Part shown: in pieces, positions 7,281 to 17,578 of the stretch | How positions within the stretch are numbered: the stretch's first letter is position 1 | Layout of the letters: each line of letters starts with the position of its first letter | Source of the DNA: Urbifossiella limnaea | GTDB taxonomy: Bacteria; Planctomycetota; Planctomycetia; Gemmatales; Gemmataceae | Assembly: GCF_007747215.1 (NCBI RefSeq) | Contig: NZ_CP036273.1 | Location: forward strand, 2,836,322-2,900,321 | Length of the DNA stretch: 64,000 nucleotides | Reading direction: 5' to 3' | Notes under the pieces: model-generated | What the model saw: the letters and a program-made list of their open reading frames with translations, nothing else | Told to the model about the DNA's origin: nothing | Databases searched by the model: none | Position numbers and translations under genes: made by a program

Positions 7281-9116
7281 TCAGTCCACGGCCGCCGCGG
7301 CACTCGTGCCGTGTACCATGCGGTCCCACACCGCTTCCAGCAACTTCAGCGTCCCCGCGGGGGGCGATCCCGTCGCGTACGCCACCCGCGCGTACGCGCC
7401 CGCCAGGCGGCGGTAATCGGGGCCGTGGTCGGGGAACTCGTCCGCCAGCCGGGCCGCGAACTCCAACGGAGTCTCGTCCGCCCGGCGGCCGTGGTCGCGG
7501 TCCCAGGCCCACGAGTCGAGCGCCGCGAACGTGTACTCCACGAGCTCCGCGGGGTCGCGGCCGACGGCCGAGCCGCCCGCGAACGGGTCGGTGAACGCCG
7601 AGAACGGCGGCGGCCGCAGCGGGCCGTGCTCCTCCTCGTCCGCCGCAGCCGAACGCCCCGCCTCCGTCTTGCCGAACAGCCCGACCCACCATGCGCGGAC
7701 GGCGTCGAGCCAGCGCTGCGCCCAGCCGGTGAACGGGGCCAGGTACTTCAGCACCGCCAGGACCACGCCGGCGAGCACCAGGAAGGCCACGATCACCAGC
7801 ACGATCCACTTGGCGATTTCCGCCACCTTCTGCACCGACTCGCTGACCTGCGGCGGGCTGCCGCCGCCGCTGGTCCGCCGGCCCGACTTGCCCCGGCTCT
7901 CACCGCCGTCCCGCTCGACCTTGCCGCCGCTGCCGTCGTCCTTCCCCTTCGCGCCGTCGCTCTTGCCGCGGGCCTCGCCCTTGCTGCCGGCCTGCGACTT
8001 GCCGGCCCCTTTGCCGTCCTTCCCGCCGCCGCTGTTGCCGTCGTCACCGTTGCCGCCGGCTCCCTTCTCGCCCTTGCCGCCGCCGGGCTCGCCGCCCTTG
8101 CCGGCGGCGTTGCCGGCCCCCTTCTCGGACACGTTCCCTTCCGCCCCATCGCCCTTGCCGGCCGAGTCGCCAAGCTGGGCGTACTGGCTCGCCTCACGCT
8201 CGCTGGTTCCGGCCCGCGGCAGGCCGAACCACGGCACCTCGGCGTGCGGCCGCGGCAGGAACGCCCCGAGCGCCAGGAACACCACGATGAGCCCCGCCCC
8301 GAGCCCGAGCCAGCCCGCGGTCAGGGCTGCGGGTGGTTTCGCCTTCCGCTGCCGCAGGTATCGCCGCAACCCCAGCAGACTGGTGGTGACGAGCAGGCCG
8401 AGGGCGCTGCCGACGTACACGGCCATTTGCAGGAACGTGGCCCGGCGTCGGTCGGCGTCGTCGGGCGGGATTAGCGACTGGCCAATGGCGAACAGCGGCA
8501 GCGCCGCAAGGGCGAAATAAATGACCCAGACGCCCGGCGTGTGCGGCCGGTTCCGCCGGGCCGCGAGGGTCGCCCGCCAGCCGTTGACCCACCCCGCGAA
8601 CGCCCCGTGCCCCCTCTTTTTCTTCTTCTTCCCGGCCGGCTCCGGGGCAGGGGGTTCGTCCTCGGCCGGTTCGTCGCCGAACCCTGCGGCGCTGAGCAGC
8701 CCGCGGCCCGAGCTGTCGCGGTTCTCGTCGATGTGGGTGCAGTCCCAGGTCAGCTTGTGGGCGCTCCACCAGATCAGCAGCATGAGCCCGAGGTTGACGA
8801 GCCAGCGCACCGACTGGAACGGCGTGCCCGCGGGGTACTCGACGTAGGCCATCAGCGCCAGGAACGTGACGCCGCCGAGGCCGAGACCGTAGACGGTGGC
8901 GCGGGCGGCGTCGTACTGGATGGCGATGCGGGCGACGAGGACGGCGCCGAAGACGAAGAAGAACAGCGTGTACAGCAGGCGCTCGGAGTACAAGCCGGCG
9001 TAGAGGACTTCAACGAGGAAGAAGACGAGGCTGCCGACCATGAGCATCACCAGCGCCGGGCTGGCGGCGGTGACGGCGTAGTCGGCGGCGGTGGGCGGGT
9101 CACGGTCGGCGGCCAT
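7281..9116 (-). CDS. DUF4129 multi-pass membrane protein with a long Gly/Lys-rich insert
   Basis: A 611-residue integral membrane protein. Several hydrophobic helices occupy the first 300 residues, followed by a low-complexity stretch rich in Gly, Lys, Glu and Asp (about 315-420), another membrane helix, and a C-terminal cytosolic domain. Its residues VEYTFAALDSWAWDRD and ETPLEFAARLADEFP are typical of DUF4129. DUF4129 proteins usually accompany MoxR ATPase, DUF58 and transglutaminase genes; none is adjacent here. The gene starts 48 bases after the stop of the SDR gene on the same strand. Its function is unknown. Confidence 0.78.
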   Translation of the reverse strand: MAADRDPPTAADYAVTAASPALVMLMVGSLVFFLVEVLYAGLYSERLLYTLFFFVFGAVLVARIAIQYDAARATVYGLGLGGVTFLALMAYVEYPAGTPFQSVRWLVNLGLMLLIWWSAHKLTWDCTHIDENRDSSGRGLLSAAGFGDEPAEDEPPAPEPAGKKKKKRGHGAFAGWVNGWRATLAARRNRPHTPGVWVIYFALAALPLFAIGQSLIPPDDADRRRATFLQMAVYVGSALGLLVTTSLLGLRRYLRQRKAKPPAALTAGWLGLGAGLIVVFLALGAFLPRPHAEVPWFGLPRAGTSEREASQYAQLGDSAGKGDGAEGNVSEKGAGNAAGKGGEPGGGKGEKGAGGNGDDGNSGGGKDGKGAGKSQAGSKGEARGKSDGAKGKDDGSGGKVERDGGESRGKSGRRTSGGGSPPQVSESVQKVAEIAKWIVLVIVAFLVLAGVVLAVLKYLAPFTGWAQRWLDAVRAWWVGLFGKTEAGRSAAADEEEHGPLRPPPFSAFTDPFAGGSAVGRDPAELVEYTFAALDSWAWDRDHGRRADETPLEFAARLADEFPDHGPDYRRLAGAYARVAYATGSPPAGTLKLLEAVWDRMVHGTSAAAAVD

Positions 9117-9164
9117 CGGCGGCTCCGGGCGGCGTGATTGTACGACGCCGGCCGCGGCCGCCGG

Positions 9165-9920
9165 TTACAGCCGGATGCCGCCGGACACATCGAGCCACGA
9201 GCCGGTCACCCAGCGAGCGTCGTCGGTGGCGAGGAACACCGTGGCGTCAGCGATGTCGTCCGGGAGCCCCTGTCGGCGGAGGGCGGTCATGGCGATTTCC
9301 TGGTCGGCCTCGGCCTGCGTCTTGCCGCTCTTCTCGCTGTTCATGTCGGTGATGGTCGAGCCCGGGGCGACCACGTTGCAGCGAATCCCCTTCGGCCCCA
9401 GTTCCATCGCCAGCACGCGGGTCATCACGTCGATGGCGCCCTTCGTCGCGGTGTAGACGACCGCCCCGGGGTAGGCCATGCGGCTGATGGCGCTCGCGAC
9501 GTTGATGATGCAGCCGCCGCCGGTCATGCGGGCGGCGGCCTCCTTACACGCCAGCAGGTAGCCGCGGACGTTCACGTCGAAGTGCTGGGCGATGTTCTCG
9601 GCCGTCACCTCCTCCAGGAACGTCCGCTTCATGACGGCGGCGTTGTTGACGAGGACGTCGAGGCGGCCGAACTCCTTGAGGCAGGCGTCGAACAGCGGCG
9701 GGATGTCGGCCGGCGTTCCCATGTTGGCCCGGTAGGTGATCGCCCGTCCGCCGGCCGCCTCGATCTCCTTCACAACGTCATCCGCCGCCGCACGGCTGCT
9801 GGAGTAGTTGACCACCACGGCGGCCCCGTCGCGGGCCAGTCGCTTGGCAATGGCCGCGCCGATGCCGCGGCTGGCCCCGGTGACGATCGCAGCCTTCCCC
9901 GCCAGTCGCTTGTCCGCCAT
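9165..9920 (-). CDS. SDR family oxidoreductase (3-oxoacyl-ACP reductase/glucose dehydrogenase-like)
   Basis: A 251-residue classical SDR. The cofactor loop TGASRGIG is at residues 14-21, NNAA at 92-95, catalytic S143, and YTATK with Y156 and K160. The C-terminus has the usual WVTGSWLDVSGG. The start at 9920 is supported by GGGGGAG six bases upstream; the in-frame extension does not align with the family. These enzymes interconvert alcohols and ketones with NAD(P)H. The precise substrate cannot be told, and no fatty-acid synthesis genes are nearby. Confidence 0.87.
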   Translation of the reverse strand: MADKRLAGKAAIVTGASRGIGAAIAKRLARDGAAVVVNYSSSRAAADDVVKEIEAAGGRAITYRANMGTPADIPPLFDACLKEFGRLDVLVNNAAVMKRTFLEEVTAENIAQHFDVNVRGYLLACKEAAARMTGGGCIINVASAISRMAYPGAVVYTATKGAIDVMTRVLAMELGPKGIRCNVVAPGSTITDMNSEKSGKTQAEADQEIAMTALRRQGLPDDIADATVFLATDDARWVTGSWLDVSGGIRL

Positions 9921-10181
9921 GTGCTCCCCCTGTGCCGGTCGGTCGCCGCGGAAAGTATAGGGCGGGGCGGTCGGGGGGAAAATTCGGCCGCTGGCAAACC
10001 GACCGGACACCCGGGCCGTCTAAACTGTAAAGTCCGCGCGCCGCCACTCCCACGTCCGAACCGTCGTCGGTTTGTCGTGCAGCCCGGCCTCGGTAAAACA
10101 AACTGGCCTGGTTGTCCCGGTCCCCCCGCAACCCTGCCGTCCGGCTCTCGACCGCCCCGAGGTGCCCACACCGTGTGGTCG

Positions 10182-13100
10182 ATGGTTCGCATCTCCAGGT
10201 GGTTCCTTCGGTTACCGCGGCCCGCGGTTAGGCCCGTGCGCGTCCGCCTGCTCGCGGAAGCACTCGAAGACCGTGCCGTCCCCGCCGTCCTGGCCGACCA
10301 ATCGCTCGTCGCTCTCGCCCGCCTCGACACCGGCGGCGACCGCACCGGCCCGCTGGCGAAGGTCGGCTTCGACCTTGCACTGCTCAGCCGTGAAGCCGTA
10401 GCCGGCTCCCCCCCATCGAATTCCCTCCTTCAAGTGCTCGGTGGCTACGTCGCCGTCGAAGCCGTCACGTCCGACACCGCGGTCGGGCTCGCCGGGGTCG
10501 GGTTCGTCTCCACGACGCCCCCGGCCGCCGTCGTCGCCGGCTGGCTGCCGATCCGCAGCATCGGGGCCGCAGCCGAGCTCGCGTCCCTCGTATCTCTGCG
10601 GCCGGCGTACCGGATCGTCACGAGTGCCGGCAGCGTCACGAGCCAGGGCGACGCCGCCCAGCGCTCCGACGAGGTGCGCTCGCTTCTGGGGCTCGACGGC
10701 TCGGGCGTCAGCGTCGGCGTCATCTCGGACAGCTACAACGTGCGCGGCGGCGCGTCCGCAGACGTGCTCTCGGGCGACCTGCCGGCCAACGTCACGGTCC
10801 TGAGCGAGGGGGCCGGGGGGAGCGACGAAGGCCGGGCGATGTTGCAGGTCATCCACGACGTGGCCCCCGGGGCGCACCTGCTGTTCACCGCGGCCGGCAC
10901 CACGCAGCTGCAACTGGCCACCAGTATCCGGGCGCTCGCCAACGCCGGCGCCGACATCATCGTGGACGACGTGACCTTCCCGTCCGAACCGATGTTCCAG
11001 GATGGGCCGGTGGCGCAGGCCGTCGATCAGGTCGTCGCCGCAGGCGTGGTTTACTTCTCGGCCGCGGGAAATCTGGGGCGGCAGTCGTATCAGTCGGCGT
11101 ACCGCCAGGGCGAGAACCTCGGCAGCAGCGGCACCGGCATCATCCCCACCACGACCAACTTCCTGGCCCACGACTTCGACCCCGGCGCGGGCGTCGATTA
11201 CTTCCAGTCGGTGACGCTGCCCGCCGGCAGGACGACGTTCTCGTTCCAGTGGGCGGACCGCTACGCCTCGGCCGGCGGGCCGGGGGCGCAGATCGACATG
11301 GACCTGGCGCTGTTCGACGAGAACGGCGTCTTCTTGGCCGCGGTCGGCGGGTTCACCTCCAACGTCGGCGGCGACCCGACCGAGGTGTTCGAAGTGGACG
11401 CGGGCCTCACGGGCGGCCGCTACCAGATCGCACTCGGCAAGTTCTCCGTCAGCAGCCCGGACCCGGTGCTGGTGAAGTACGTCGCGTTCTCGGACGGCTT
11501 CGTCCAGAATGAGTACGACACGCAGAGCTCGACCGTGTTCGGCCACGCCAACGCGGCCGGGGCCGCGACCGTGGGCGCGGCCCGGTATTCCGACACGCCG
11601 CGGTTCGGCACCGACCCCGGCATCGTTCGCGCGTTCAGCGGCCGCGGCGGCACCCCGATCCTCACCTTCGACGGCTCCGGCACGCCGACCGGCGCCTCGA
11701 CCCGCCCGGAGCCGCGGTTCGTCGCCCCGGACGGCGTGAACACCACGTTCTTCGGGAGCGACGACGAGCCGGACGGGTCGCCGAATTTCACCGGCACGTC
11801 GGCCGCGGCCCCGCACGCCGCCGGCATTGCCGCCCTGATGCTCCAGGCCAACCGCGGCCTGACGCCGACGCAGGTCGTCGACGCGCTCGCGGCCACGGCG
11901 ATCGACATCGGGCCGCGCGGGTTCGACGCCGACACCGGTGCCGGCCTCGTCCAGGCGCTCCCGGCGGTGCTCGCGGTCGGCGGGCCGTTCGACGTCACCC
12001 TCGACGGCGGGGACGGCGACGACCGCTTCCTCGTCCGCCGCGACGCGACCGGCGACGCCGTCGAGTTCTTCAAGAACGACGCACTGCTGGCCGCGATCTC
12101 GGTGGCCAAGCTCGGCCGCGTCACGGTCCACGGCGGCGCCGGCTCCGACACGCTCACCGTCGATCACGGCAACGGCGCGCCGCTCGCCTCGGCCGGGCTG
12201 TCGTTCGCCGGCGGCGAGACGCCCGGCGACAACGACCGCATCGTCGTCACCGGCTACAGCGTCGACGTGGTGGTGGTTGGCCACGACGGCCCGGAGACGG
12301 GGACGGTGCAGATCGGCACCAGCGGCCTGATCAGCTTCGCCGAGGTGGAGCCGGTCGATCTCACGGGCGACGCCGCCGACCTGATCGTGAACCTGCCGAC
12401 GACGCCGAACCCTGACGTGAGCGTCGGCGACGACGGCGGGTCGGGCGACCCCGACGGCCCCGCCGGGCGGCCCGGCTTCTCCGCCGTGTCGGGCTCGACC
12501 TTCGAGTACACACGCTTTCGGAACCCCACGCGCACGCTCGTCGTCGGCCTCGGCCACGGCGGCGACACCGTCGCGCTGCGGGCGCCGGACGCCGGCTTCA
12601 CCGCGGCCGTACGTGTGGTCGGTGGCTCGGGCAGCGATTCGGTAACGATGTTCGGCGGCGGCGACGACGACGCCATCACCTACGCCCCCGACTCGGCCGA
12701 AGGCGGCGTGCTGACACTCGCCCGCGGCTCGGCCGCCACGGCGTTCACGCTCACCGACGTCGAATCGCTCGCTGCCGACGGCCTCGGGCAGGCGGGGGCC
12801 GACGCCCTGACGGTCAACGCCCCGCGGGCCGGCGTCACCTTCGGACTCGTCGGCGGCTCCGGCACGGTAAACGTGGCGTCCGCCGCGGGCTCGGCGCTGC
12901 TGGCGCTGCTGTACCGCAACATCGAACGGGCGGCGGTCGCGGCGACGGTCGTGTTCGTCGACGGCACCGCGTACGACGACTCGATCTCGATCGCCACCGA
13001 CGGCACGGTCTCGCTGGCGCACGCCGGCGGCGACGCCCACGCGGTCCGCGTCACCGCCGACCGGCTGAACCTGAACGGCAGCGACGGCGCCGACCACTTC

Positions 13101-15569
13101 ACCGTCGCAGCCGACCACGCCTTCGCCGGCGGCGTCTCGCTCGACGGCGGCGACACGGCTTCGGCCAACACCCTCCGCGTCGTCGGCTCGGGCGGTGCCG
13201 TGTCGTTCACGCCGACGATGAGCGGGCAGGTGTCCGAGGCGGGGCACGGCGTCGTCGGCTACGTCCGGTTCGGCCCGGTCGCGGTCGACGCTGGGGCCGG
13301 GCAACTCGCGCTCAACTCGTCCGCCACCAACAGCACCGTCGACGTCCGCGTCACCGGGCCGACCACGGCGACGGCCCAGTTGATGACCGCGGTCGAGGTG
13401 TCGCTCACGGCCGCGTCGCTGGTGGTGACCGCGCCGACGTTCGCGGCCGCCGACGGGCTGCGGGTGTCGGTGGCGGCGCCGGCGTCGGCCGACGCGACGG
13501 TGGCGAACGGCTCCGTCCGCTTCGCCGGCTTCTTGCCCGTGACCGCCGGCACCGGGATCGACACACTCACGGCTGTGGGCAGCGCCGACGACGACACCTT
13601 CACCGTGACACCCGGCCCGCTGCCGCTCACGGTCGTCGGCGGGCCGCACGCCGCCGGCGACACGCTCGTCCTCACCGCCACCGTCCCCGACCGGCCGGCG
13701 CCCGGGGCCGGCTCCATCGCCACCTCGCCGGGCGTGACCTACGTGGGCATCGAGCGGTTCATCCTGGGCGCGCAGCCGACCGCCGTCCCCGACACGGTCA
13801 CGACGCCGGAAGGGCTGGCGGTCACGATTCCCGTACTCGTGAACGACGGCGGCCTCCTCGACGGCCCGATCACGCTCGCCCTCCTGACCGCCCCGCTGGT
13901 CGGCTCCGCGGTCGTGGTCGGTACCTCGATCGTGTACACGCCCCCGCCGGGCACCAACGGCACGGTCACGTTCAGTTACCGTGTCAGCGACACGAACGGC
14001 GACTCGTCCGACGGCACCGTGACGGTCACCGTCGCCGCCACGAACGCGGCCCCGTCGGCGTTCTCGCAGGGGGTGTCGGTCGCGGCCAACTCGTCGGCGG
14101 GGCTACAACTCGCCGGCGACGACGGCGACCCGGAAGTGGCCCAGGCACTGACGTTCTCGATCGTCACGCCGCCGGCCCACGGCACCCTGTCGGGCTTCAA
14201 CCCGGCCACCGGCCTCGTCACCTACACGCCCGCCCCCGGGTACGACGGGCCGGACTCGTTCACCTTCACGGTGACGGACGACGCGAGCGCCGGCGGCCCG
14301 CCGCGAACCAGCGCACCGGCCACCGCGTTCCTTCAGGTGAACCGGCAGAACCGGGCGCCCGTGGCCGTGGCCGACGGCGTGACCGTGCAGCAAGGGTCGT
14401 TCACCGCCAGCCCGTCCGGCGGCGTTCGCGCCAACGACTCCGACCCGGACGGCGAGCCGATCACCATCTCACTCGTGTCCGGCCCGGCTCACGGCCGGCT
14501 GACACTGGAGCGGAACGGCAGCTACACCTACGCCCCGGACCCGAGCTTCGCCGGCACCGACTCGTTCGTCTACGCCGCCACCGACCCGCACGGGGCGAGC
14601 TCCGCCGCGACCGTCACCATCACCGTGACGCCGACCCCGCGGAAGTTCATCGCCACCGGCGCGGGGTCGGGGGGCGGCCCGCACGTGAAGGTGTTTGACG
14701 CCGAGACTGGGGCGGAGGTGTACAGCTTCTTCGCCTACGACTCGTCGTTCCGCGGCGGCGTCCGCGTCGCCGTCGGCGACGTGAACGGGGACGGCGTGCC
14801 AGACATCGTCACAACGCCCGGCCCCGGCGGCGGCCCGCACGTGAAGGTGTTCAGCGGCCTCGACCTGACCGAGCTCGCGAGCTTCTTCGCGTTCGACGCG
14901 CGCTTCCGGAGTGGGGCCAACATCGCCGTCGGCGACGTCGACGCGGACGGGGTGACGGAGGTCGTTGCGGCCGCGGCCCCCGGCGGCGGGTCGCACCTCC
15001 GCACCTTCCACGTGGCCGACGGCGAGGCCCGGCAGATCGCCGGCCCGCTCGGTAGCTTCTTCGCCTTCGGCGAGGACTTCTCCGGCGGCGTGAACGTGGC
15101 CCTCGGCGACTTTGACGGCATCGCCGGCGACGAGATCATCGTCGGCGCCGCGACGCTCTCGCCCGAGGTAAAAGTGTTCGGCCGCGACGGCGTCGTGCTG
15201 AGCGGGTTTCTGGCTTTCGACGTGGCCCGGGTCGGCATCACGGTGGCGGCCGGCGACGTGGACGGCGACGGCAAGGCGGACATCGTGGTCGGCCCCGGCG
15301 ACGGCGGCGGCCCGGTAGTCCGCGTCTTCCGCGGCGGCACCGGCGAGCTGATGACCTCGACCACGGCGTTCGACGAGGACCTGCGCGGCGGCATCTCGGT
15401 GGCGACGACGCGGGGCCGCACCCCGGACGGCCGCGCCGCGGTGATCGTGGCGCCGACGGAGCAGGCGCGGTCGGTGCTGGTGCTCGACCCGAAGGCGGAC
15501 GAGTTGCTGGAAATGATCGACGCCTACGCGGCCGACTTCCCCGGCGGTGTGTTCGTCGGCGCGGGGTGA
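10182..15569 (+). CDS. Giant secreted subtilisin-like protease with Ig-like and VCBS/FG-GAP repeats
   Basis: A 1795-residue protein. The N-terminus (MVRISRWFLR, then LLAEALEDRAVPAV) carries the basic stretch and LEDR-type motif found at the start of many large planctomycete exported proteins. The S8 domain spans about 165-590: Asp in GVISDSYN (D183), oxyanion Asn in SAAGN (N297) and nucleophile in GTSAAAPHAAG (S540). The usual HGT block is replaced by DEGRAM, with Glu216 where His is expected. Next come acidic GGxGxD-like repeats (600-1190), three cadherin/Ig-like modules (about 1200-1485) and seven-bladed-propeller-like FG-GAP repeats (about 1487-1795, GGGPHVKVF and DVNGDGVPD). The stop overlaps a perfect palindrome. 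Confidence 0.88.
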   Translation: MVRISRWFLRLPRPAVRPVRVRLLAEALEDRAVPAVLADQSLVALARLDTGGDRTGPLAKVGFDLALLSREAVAGSPPSNSLLQVLGGYVAVEAVTSDTAVGLAGVGFVSTTPPAAVVAGWLPIRSIGAAAELASLVSLRPAYRIVTSAGSVTSQGDAAQRSDEVRSLLGLDGSGVSVGVISDSYNVRGGASADVLSGDLPANVTVLSEGAGGSDEGRAMLQVIHDVAPGAHLLFTAAGTTQLQLATSIRALANAGADIIVDDVTFPSEPMFQDGPVAQAVDQVVAAGVVYFSAAGNLGRQSYQSAYRQGENLGSSGTGIIPTTTNFLAHDFDPGAGVDYFQSVTLPAGRTTFSFQWADRYASAGGPGAQIDMDLALFDENGVFLAAVGGFTSNVGGDPTEVFEVDAGLTGGRYQIALGKFSVSSPDPVLVKYVAFSDGFVQNEYDTQSSTVFGHANAAGAATVGAARYSDTPRFGTDPGIVRAFSGRGGTPILTFDGSGTPTGASTRPEPRFVAPDGVNTTFFGSDDEPDGSPNFTGTSAAAPHAAGIAALMLQANRGLTPTQVVDALAATAIDIGPRGFDADTGAGLVQALPAVLAVGGPFDVTLDGGDGDDRFLVRRDATGDAVEFFKNDALLAAISVAKLGRVTVHGGAGSDTLTVDHGNGAPLASAGLSFAGGETPGDNDRIVVTGYSVDVVVVGHDGPETGTVQIGTSGLISFAEVEPVDLTGDAADLIVNLPTTPNPDVSVGDDGGSGDPDGPAGRPGFSAVSGSTFEYTRFRNPTRTLVVGLGHGGDTVALRAPDAGFTAAVRVVGGSGSDSVTMFGGGDDDAITYAPDSAEGGVLTLARGSAATAFTLTDVESLAADGLGQAGADALTVNAPRAGVTFGLVGGSGTVNVASAAGSALLALLYRNIERAAVAATVVFVDGTAYDDSISIATDGTVSLAHAGGDAHAVRVTADRLNLNGSDGADHFTVAADHAFAGGVSLDGGDTASANTLRVVGSGGAVSFTPTMSGQVSEAGHGVVGYVRFGPVAVDAGAGQLALNSSATNSTVDVRVTGPTTATAQLMTAVEVSLTAASLVVTAPTFAAADGLRVSVAAPASADATVANGSVRFAGFLPVTAGTGIDTLTAVGSADDDTFTVTPGPLPLTVVGGPHAAGDTLVLTATVPDRPAPGAGSIATSPGVTYVGIERFILGAQPTAVPDTVTTPEGLAVTIPVLVNDGGLLDGPITLALLTAPLVGSAVVVGTSIVYTPPPGTNGTVTFSYRVSDTNGDSSDGTVTVTVAATNAAPSAFSQGVSVAANSSAGLQLAGDDGDPEVAQALTFSIVTPPAHGTLSGFNPATGLVTYTPAPGYDGPDSFTFTVTDDASAGGPPRTSAPATAFLQVNRQNRAPVAVADGVTVQQGSFTASPSGGVRANDSDPDGEPITISLVSGPAHGRLTLERNGSYTYAPDPSFAGTDSFVYAATDPHGASSAATVTITVTPTPRKFIATGAGSGGGPHVKVFDAETGAEVYSFFAYDSSFRGGVRVAVGDVNGDGVPDIVTTPGPGGGPHVKVFSGLDLTELASFFAFDARFRSGANIAVGDVDADGVTEVVAAAAPGGGSHLRTFHVADGEARQIAGPLGSFFAFGEDFSGGVNVALGDFDGIAGDEIIVGAATLSPEVKVFGRDGVVLSGFLAFDVARVGITVAAGDVDGDGKADIVVGPGDGGGPVVRVFRGGTGELMTSTTAFDEDLRGGISVATTRGRTPDGRAAVIVAPTEQARSVLVLDPKADELLEMIDAYAADFPGGVFVGAG

Positions 15570-15592
15570 GGCGAACGGCCGGCCGTTCGCCT
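15569..15592. repeat. 24-bp perfect palindrome, short form of repeat family B
   Basis: A perfect palindrome with no loop, built from the outer 11 bases of the family B arms (GGCGAACGGCC). It is wedged exactly between the TGA of the subtilase gene and the TAA of the convergent gene and shares one base with each stop codon. Confidence 0.8.
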
Positions 15593-16314
15593 TAGCGTCG
15601 CGCCGGGGCCAGCAGTTCGTCCGCCCGGTCGGGGTGGGCGTGGACGTACCGCGCGACGCCCGCGAAGAACAGCACCAGTTGCTCGGCCGCGTCCTGGGCC
15701 AGCTTGGGGGCGGTCGGGCCGAGCACCCGCAGGGCCACCGCCGCCGCCTTGCTGTCGGTCTGCACGAACGCCTGCACCGTCGGAGTGATCCTCGCCGCCC
15801 CGCCGCCGACCGCCGTCCCCGGGTGGCTCACCACCACCACCGCCTTCAGCGGCACCGTCGGCCCGACCGCGGCCGGCTTCACCTTCCCCGTCGCGTACCA
15901 CACCCGCCCCTCGGGGAAGGTGCCGACCGTCTGCCAGCTCAGGTCGCTGCCGTCGGTGTCGGTCCAGCTGAACCGGCCCTTGCCGGCGTCGGCGATCTCC
16001 ACACACGGCACCTGGAGCCGCCGCCACGCCGCGGCGGTACGGTCGGGGTGGTCGAGCAGCCACGCGAACAGGTCCGGCGAGCACACCAGGTCGGACCCCG
16101 AGCCGCGCGTGGACACGGTGGGTCGGCGCACCACTTCCAGCACCGCGGCGCGGAACGGCGGGTCCACCACCTCCGACAGCACCACGCGCGTCGGGGCGGG
16201 GGCCGGCATCGTCGTGGCGGGCGCGACCGGCCCCGGGGCCGGCGGCTGGGCCAGGGCCACGGCGGTACCCAGGGTGCCGAGAAACACGCCGAGCGAGCGG
16301 CCGACGCGGACCAT
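15592..16314 (-). CDS. Secreted protein of unknown function
   Basis: A 240-residue protein. A start at 16314 gives a clean signal peptide (MVRVGRSLGVFLGTLGTAVA, cut after ALA) followed by a Pro/Ala linker. The mature part (about 45-240) shows alternating strands and helices, a WLLDHPDR segment and a C-terminal amphipathic stretch ending PARR; I recognise no family. It resembles planctomycete-restricted exported proteins by layout only. It converges on the subtilase gene with no free spacer. A longer start 15 codons upstream would hide the signal peptide behind charged residues and is less likely. Confidence 0.65.
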   Translation of the reverse strand: MVRVGRSLGVFLGTLGTAVALAQPPAPGPVAPATTMPAPAPTRVVLSEVVDPPFRAAVLEVVRRPTVSTRGSGSDLVCSPDLFAWLLDHPDRTAAAWRRLQVPCVEIADAGKGRFSWTDTDGSDLSWQTVGTFPEGRVWYATGKVKPAAVGPTVPLKAVVVVSHPGTAVGGGAARITPTVQAFVQTDSKAAAVALRVLGPTAPKLAQDAAEQLVLFFAGVARYVHAHPDRADELLAPARR

Positions 16315-16472
16315 GAGCACCTCGACCCGGGGGCGGGCGAAAGATACGCGGGTAGGCATCGATCCGGCGGGGCGGGTGGGATGAGGAATTCCGGGGGCTT
16401 CGTACCGTTGCCCTTGCCCCCGTTACCGCCGCCGGGCTAGACTCCCGCGCTTGACTGGCCGGAGGGTCGGCG

Positions 16473-17504
16473 ATGGCGCACGGACGCGGGTGGAAGCGCG
16501 GGGCAATCGGGCTCGGCCTCGTGGTCGCGGCCGCCGGCGCGTGGGCGTGGGCGAACCGCGCCGACCTCGGCGCCCGCTACGCCGCCCGGCAACTGACCCG
16601 CGCCGCCAGCGACGACGAGCGCACCGCGTGGGCCGTCCGACTGGTCGAGTACGGCGACGCCGCGCGCGGCTCGGTCGTCGGGCTGGTCGTCGCCGGGAGC
16701 CCGGAGGTTCGCGCGGCGATCGTCCCCGTCGTCGAGAATCGGCTCGGCGATCAACCCGACGGCGACCCCGCCACCACCGCGCTGGCGGAGGCGCTGCTGG
16801 ACGGGTTCGCGGCCTGCGACGCCGGCGGGCAGGAGGCGGTGTTGTCGCTCGCCCCCGCGCTGCTGAAGCGGACCGGGCCGGCCGGCGCCGCACGGTGCCA
16901 GGCGGCGACCACGACGGGGTTAAAGCTGCCGTCGGCGGCCGCGCGGCTGGCGGCGATCCGGGCGGCGATGCACCCGCTCGTGAAGCTGAGGACGGAGGTG
17001 GTGCCGCTGCTGGCCGCGGCCGAGGCGGACGTCCGGCGTGCGGCCCTGTTCGCCGTCGGCCCCGCGACCGACGACGAGCCGGTGATCGGGGACGAGGACC
17101 TGTTCCGCTGGCTGCACGACCCGGACGCCGGCGTCCGCCGCGTGTGTCAGGACGCACTGGCCAGCCGCGGACGGACCGACACCGAAATCCGCCTCGGGCG
17201 TCGCCTCACGAACCCCGACCCGGGCGAGCGGCTGGACCTGCTCCTCGACCTGCGGTCCGACGACGACGTGCCCGACGCCGAGCCCTGGCTGGAGCGGCTG
17301 GCACGCGACGCCGACCCCGGCGTGCGGGCCGGAGCGGCCCGGGTGGCGGCGGAGATGGCGGCCGAGCGGCGGCAGGCGCTGCCGCCGTGGGTAACGCGCC
17401 TGGCCGAGGCCGACCCCGAACCGACGGTGCGTCGTATCGCGGCGTACTACCGGGCAGCCTCGGGGCGGGTGGACGGCGCGGTCCGACCCGTAAGTGGGAA
17501 CTGA
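16473..17504 (+). CDS. Membrane-anchored HEAT-repeat protein
   Basis: A 343-residue protein. Basic residues 1-9 precede one membrane helix (about 11-26, [14 protein letters not shown]). The rest is helical repeats of HEAT type, clearest at '[20 protein letters not shown]', '[18 protein letters not shown]' and '[14 protein letters not shown]'. Such proteins serve as binding scaffolds. The start is supported by GGAGGG at 16462-16467 and a possible -10 TAGACT at 16436. csrA follows 248 bases later with its own promoter, so the two are probably separate units. Confidence 0.75.
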   Translation: MAHGRGWKRGAIGLGLVVAAAGAWAWANRADLGARYAARQLTRAASDDERTAWAVRLVEYGDAARGSVVGLVVAGSPEVRAAIVPVVENRLGDQPDGDPATTALAEALLDGFAACDAGGQEAVLSLAPALLKRTGPAGAARCQAATTTGLKLPSAAARLAAIRAAMHPLVKLRTEVVPLLAAAEADVRRAALFAVGPATDDEPVIGDEDLFRWLHDPDAGVRRVCQDALASRGRTDTEIRLGRRLTNPDPGERLDLLLDLRSDDDVPDAEPWLERLARDADPGVRAGAARVAAEMAAERRQALPPWVTRLAEADPEPTVRRIAAYYRAASGRVDGAVRPVSGN

Positions 17505-17548
17505 TCGGACAAGTCAAGAAAAATCCGCGCCGGCACCGCGAACCGTCC

Positions 17549-17578
17549 TTGACTGCGCATCTTACCCCGTTTTACAGT
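17549..17578 (+). promoter_or_regulatory. Strong sigma70-like promoter for csrA
   Basis: TTGACT (17549-17554), 18-base spacer, TACAGT (17573-17578). It predicts a csrA leader of about 165 bases carrying several GGA motifs. Confidence 0.6.

Noticed and set aside
10212-13649. 1145-codon minus-strand frame over the subtilase gene
   Set aside because: Its composition (Arg, Gly, Val, Asp) mirrors the third-codon GC of the sense gene; no domain or start signal is present.
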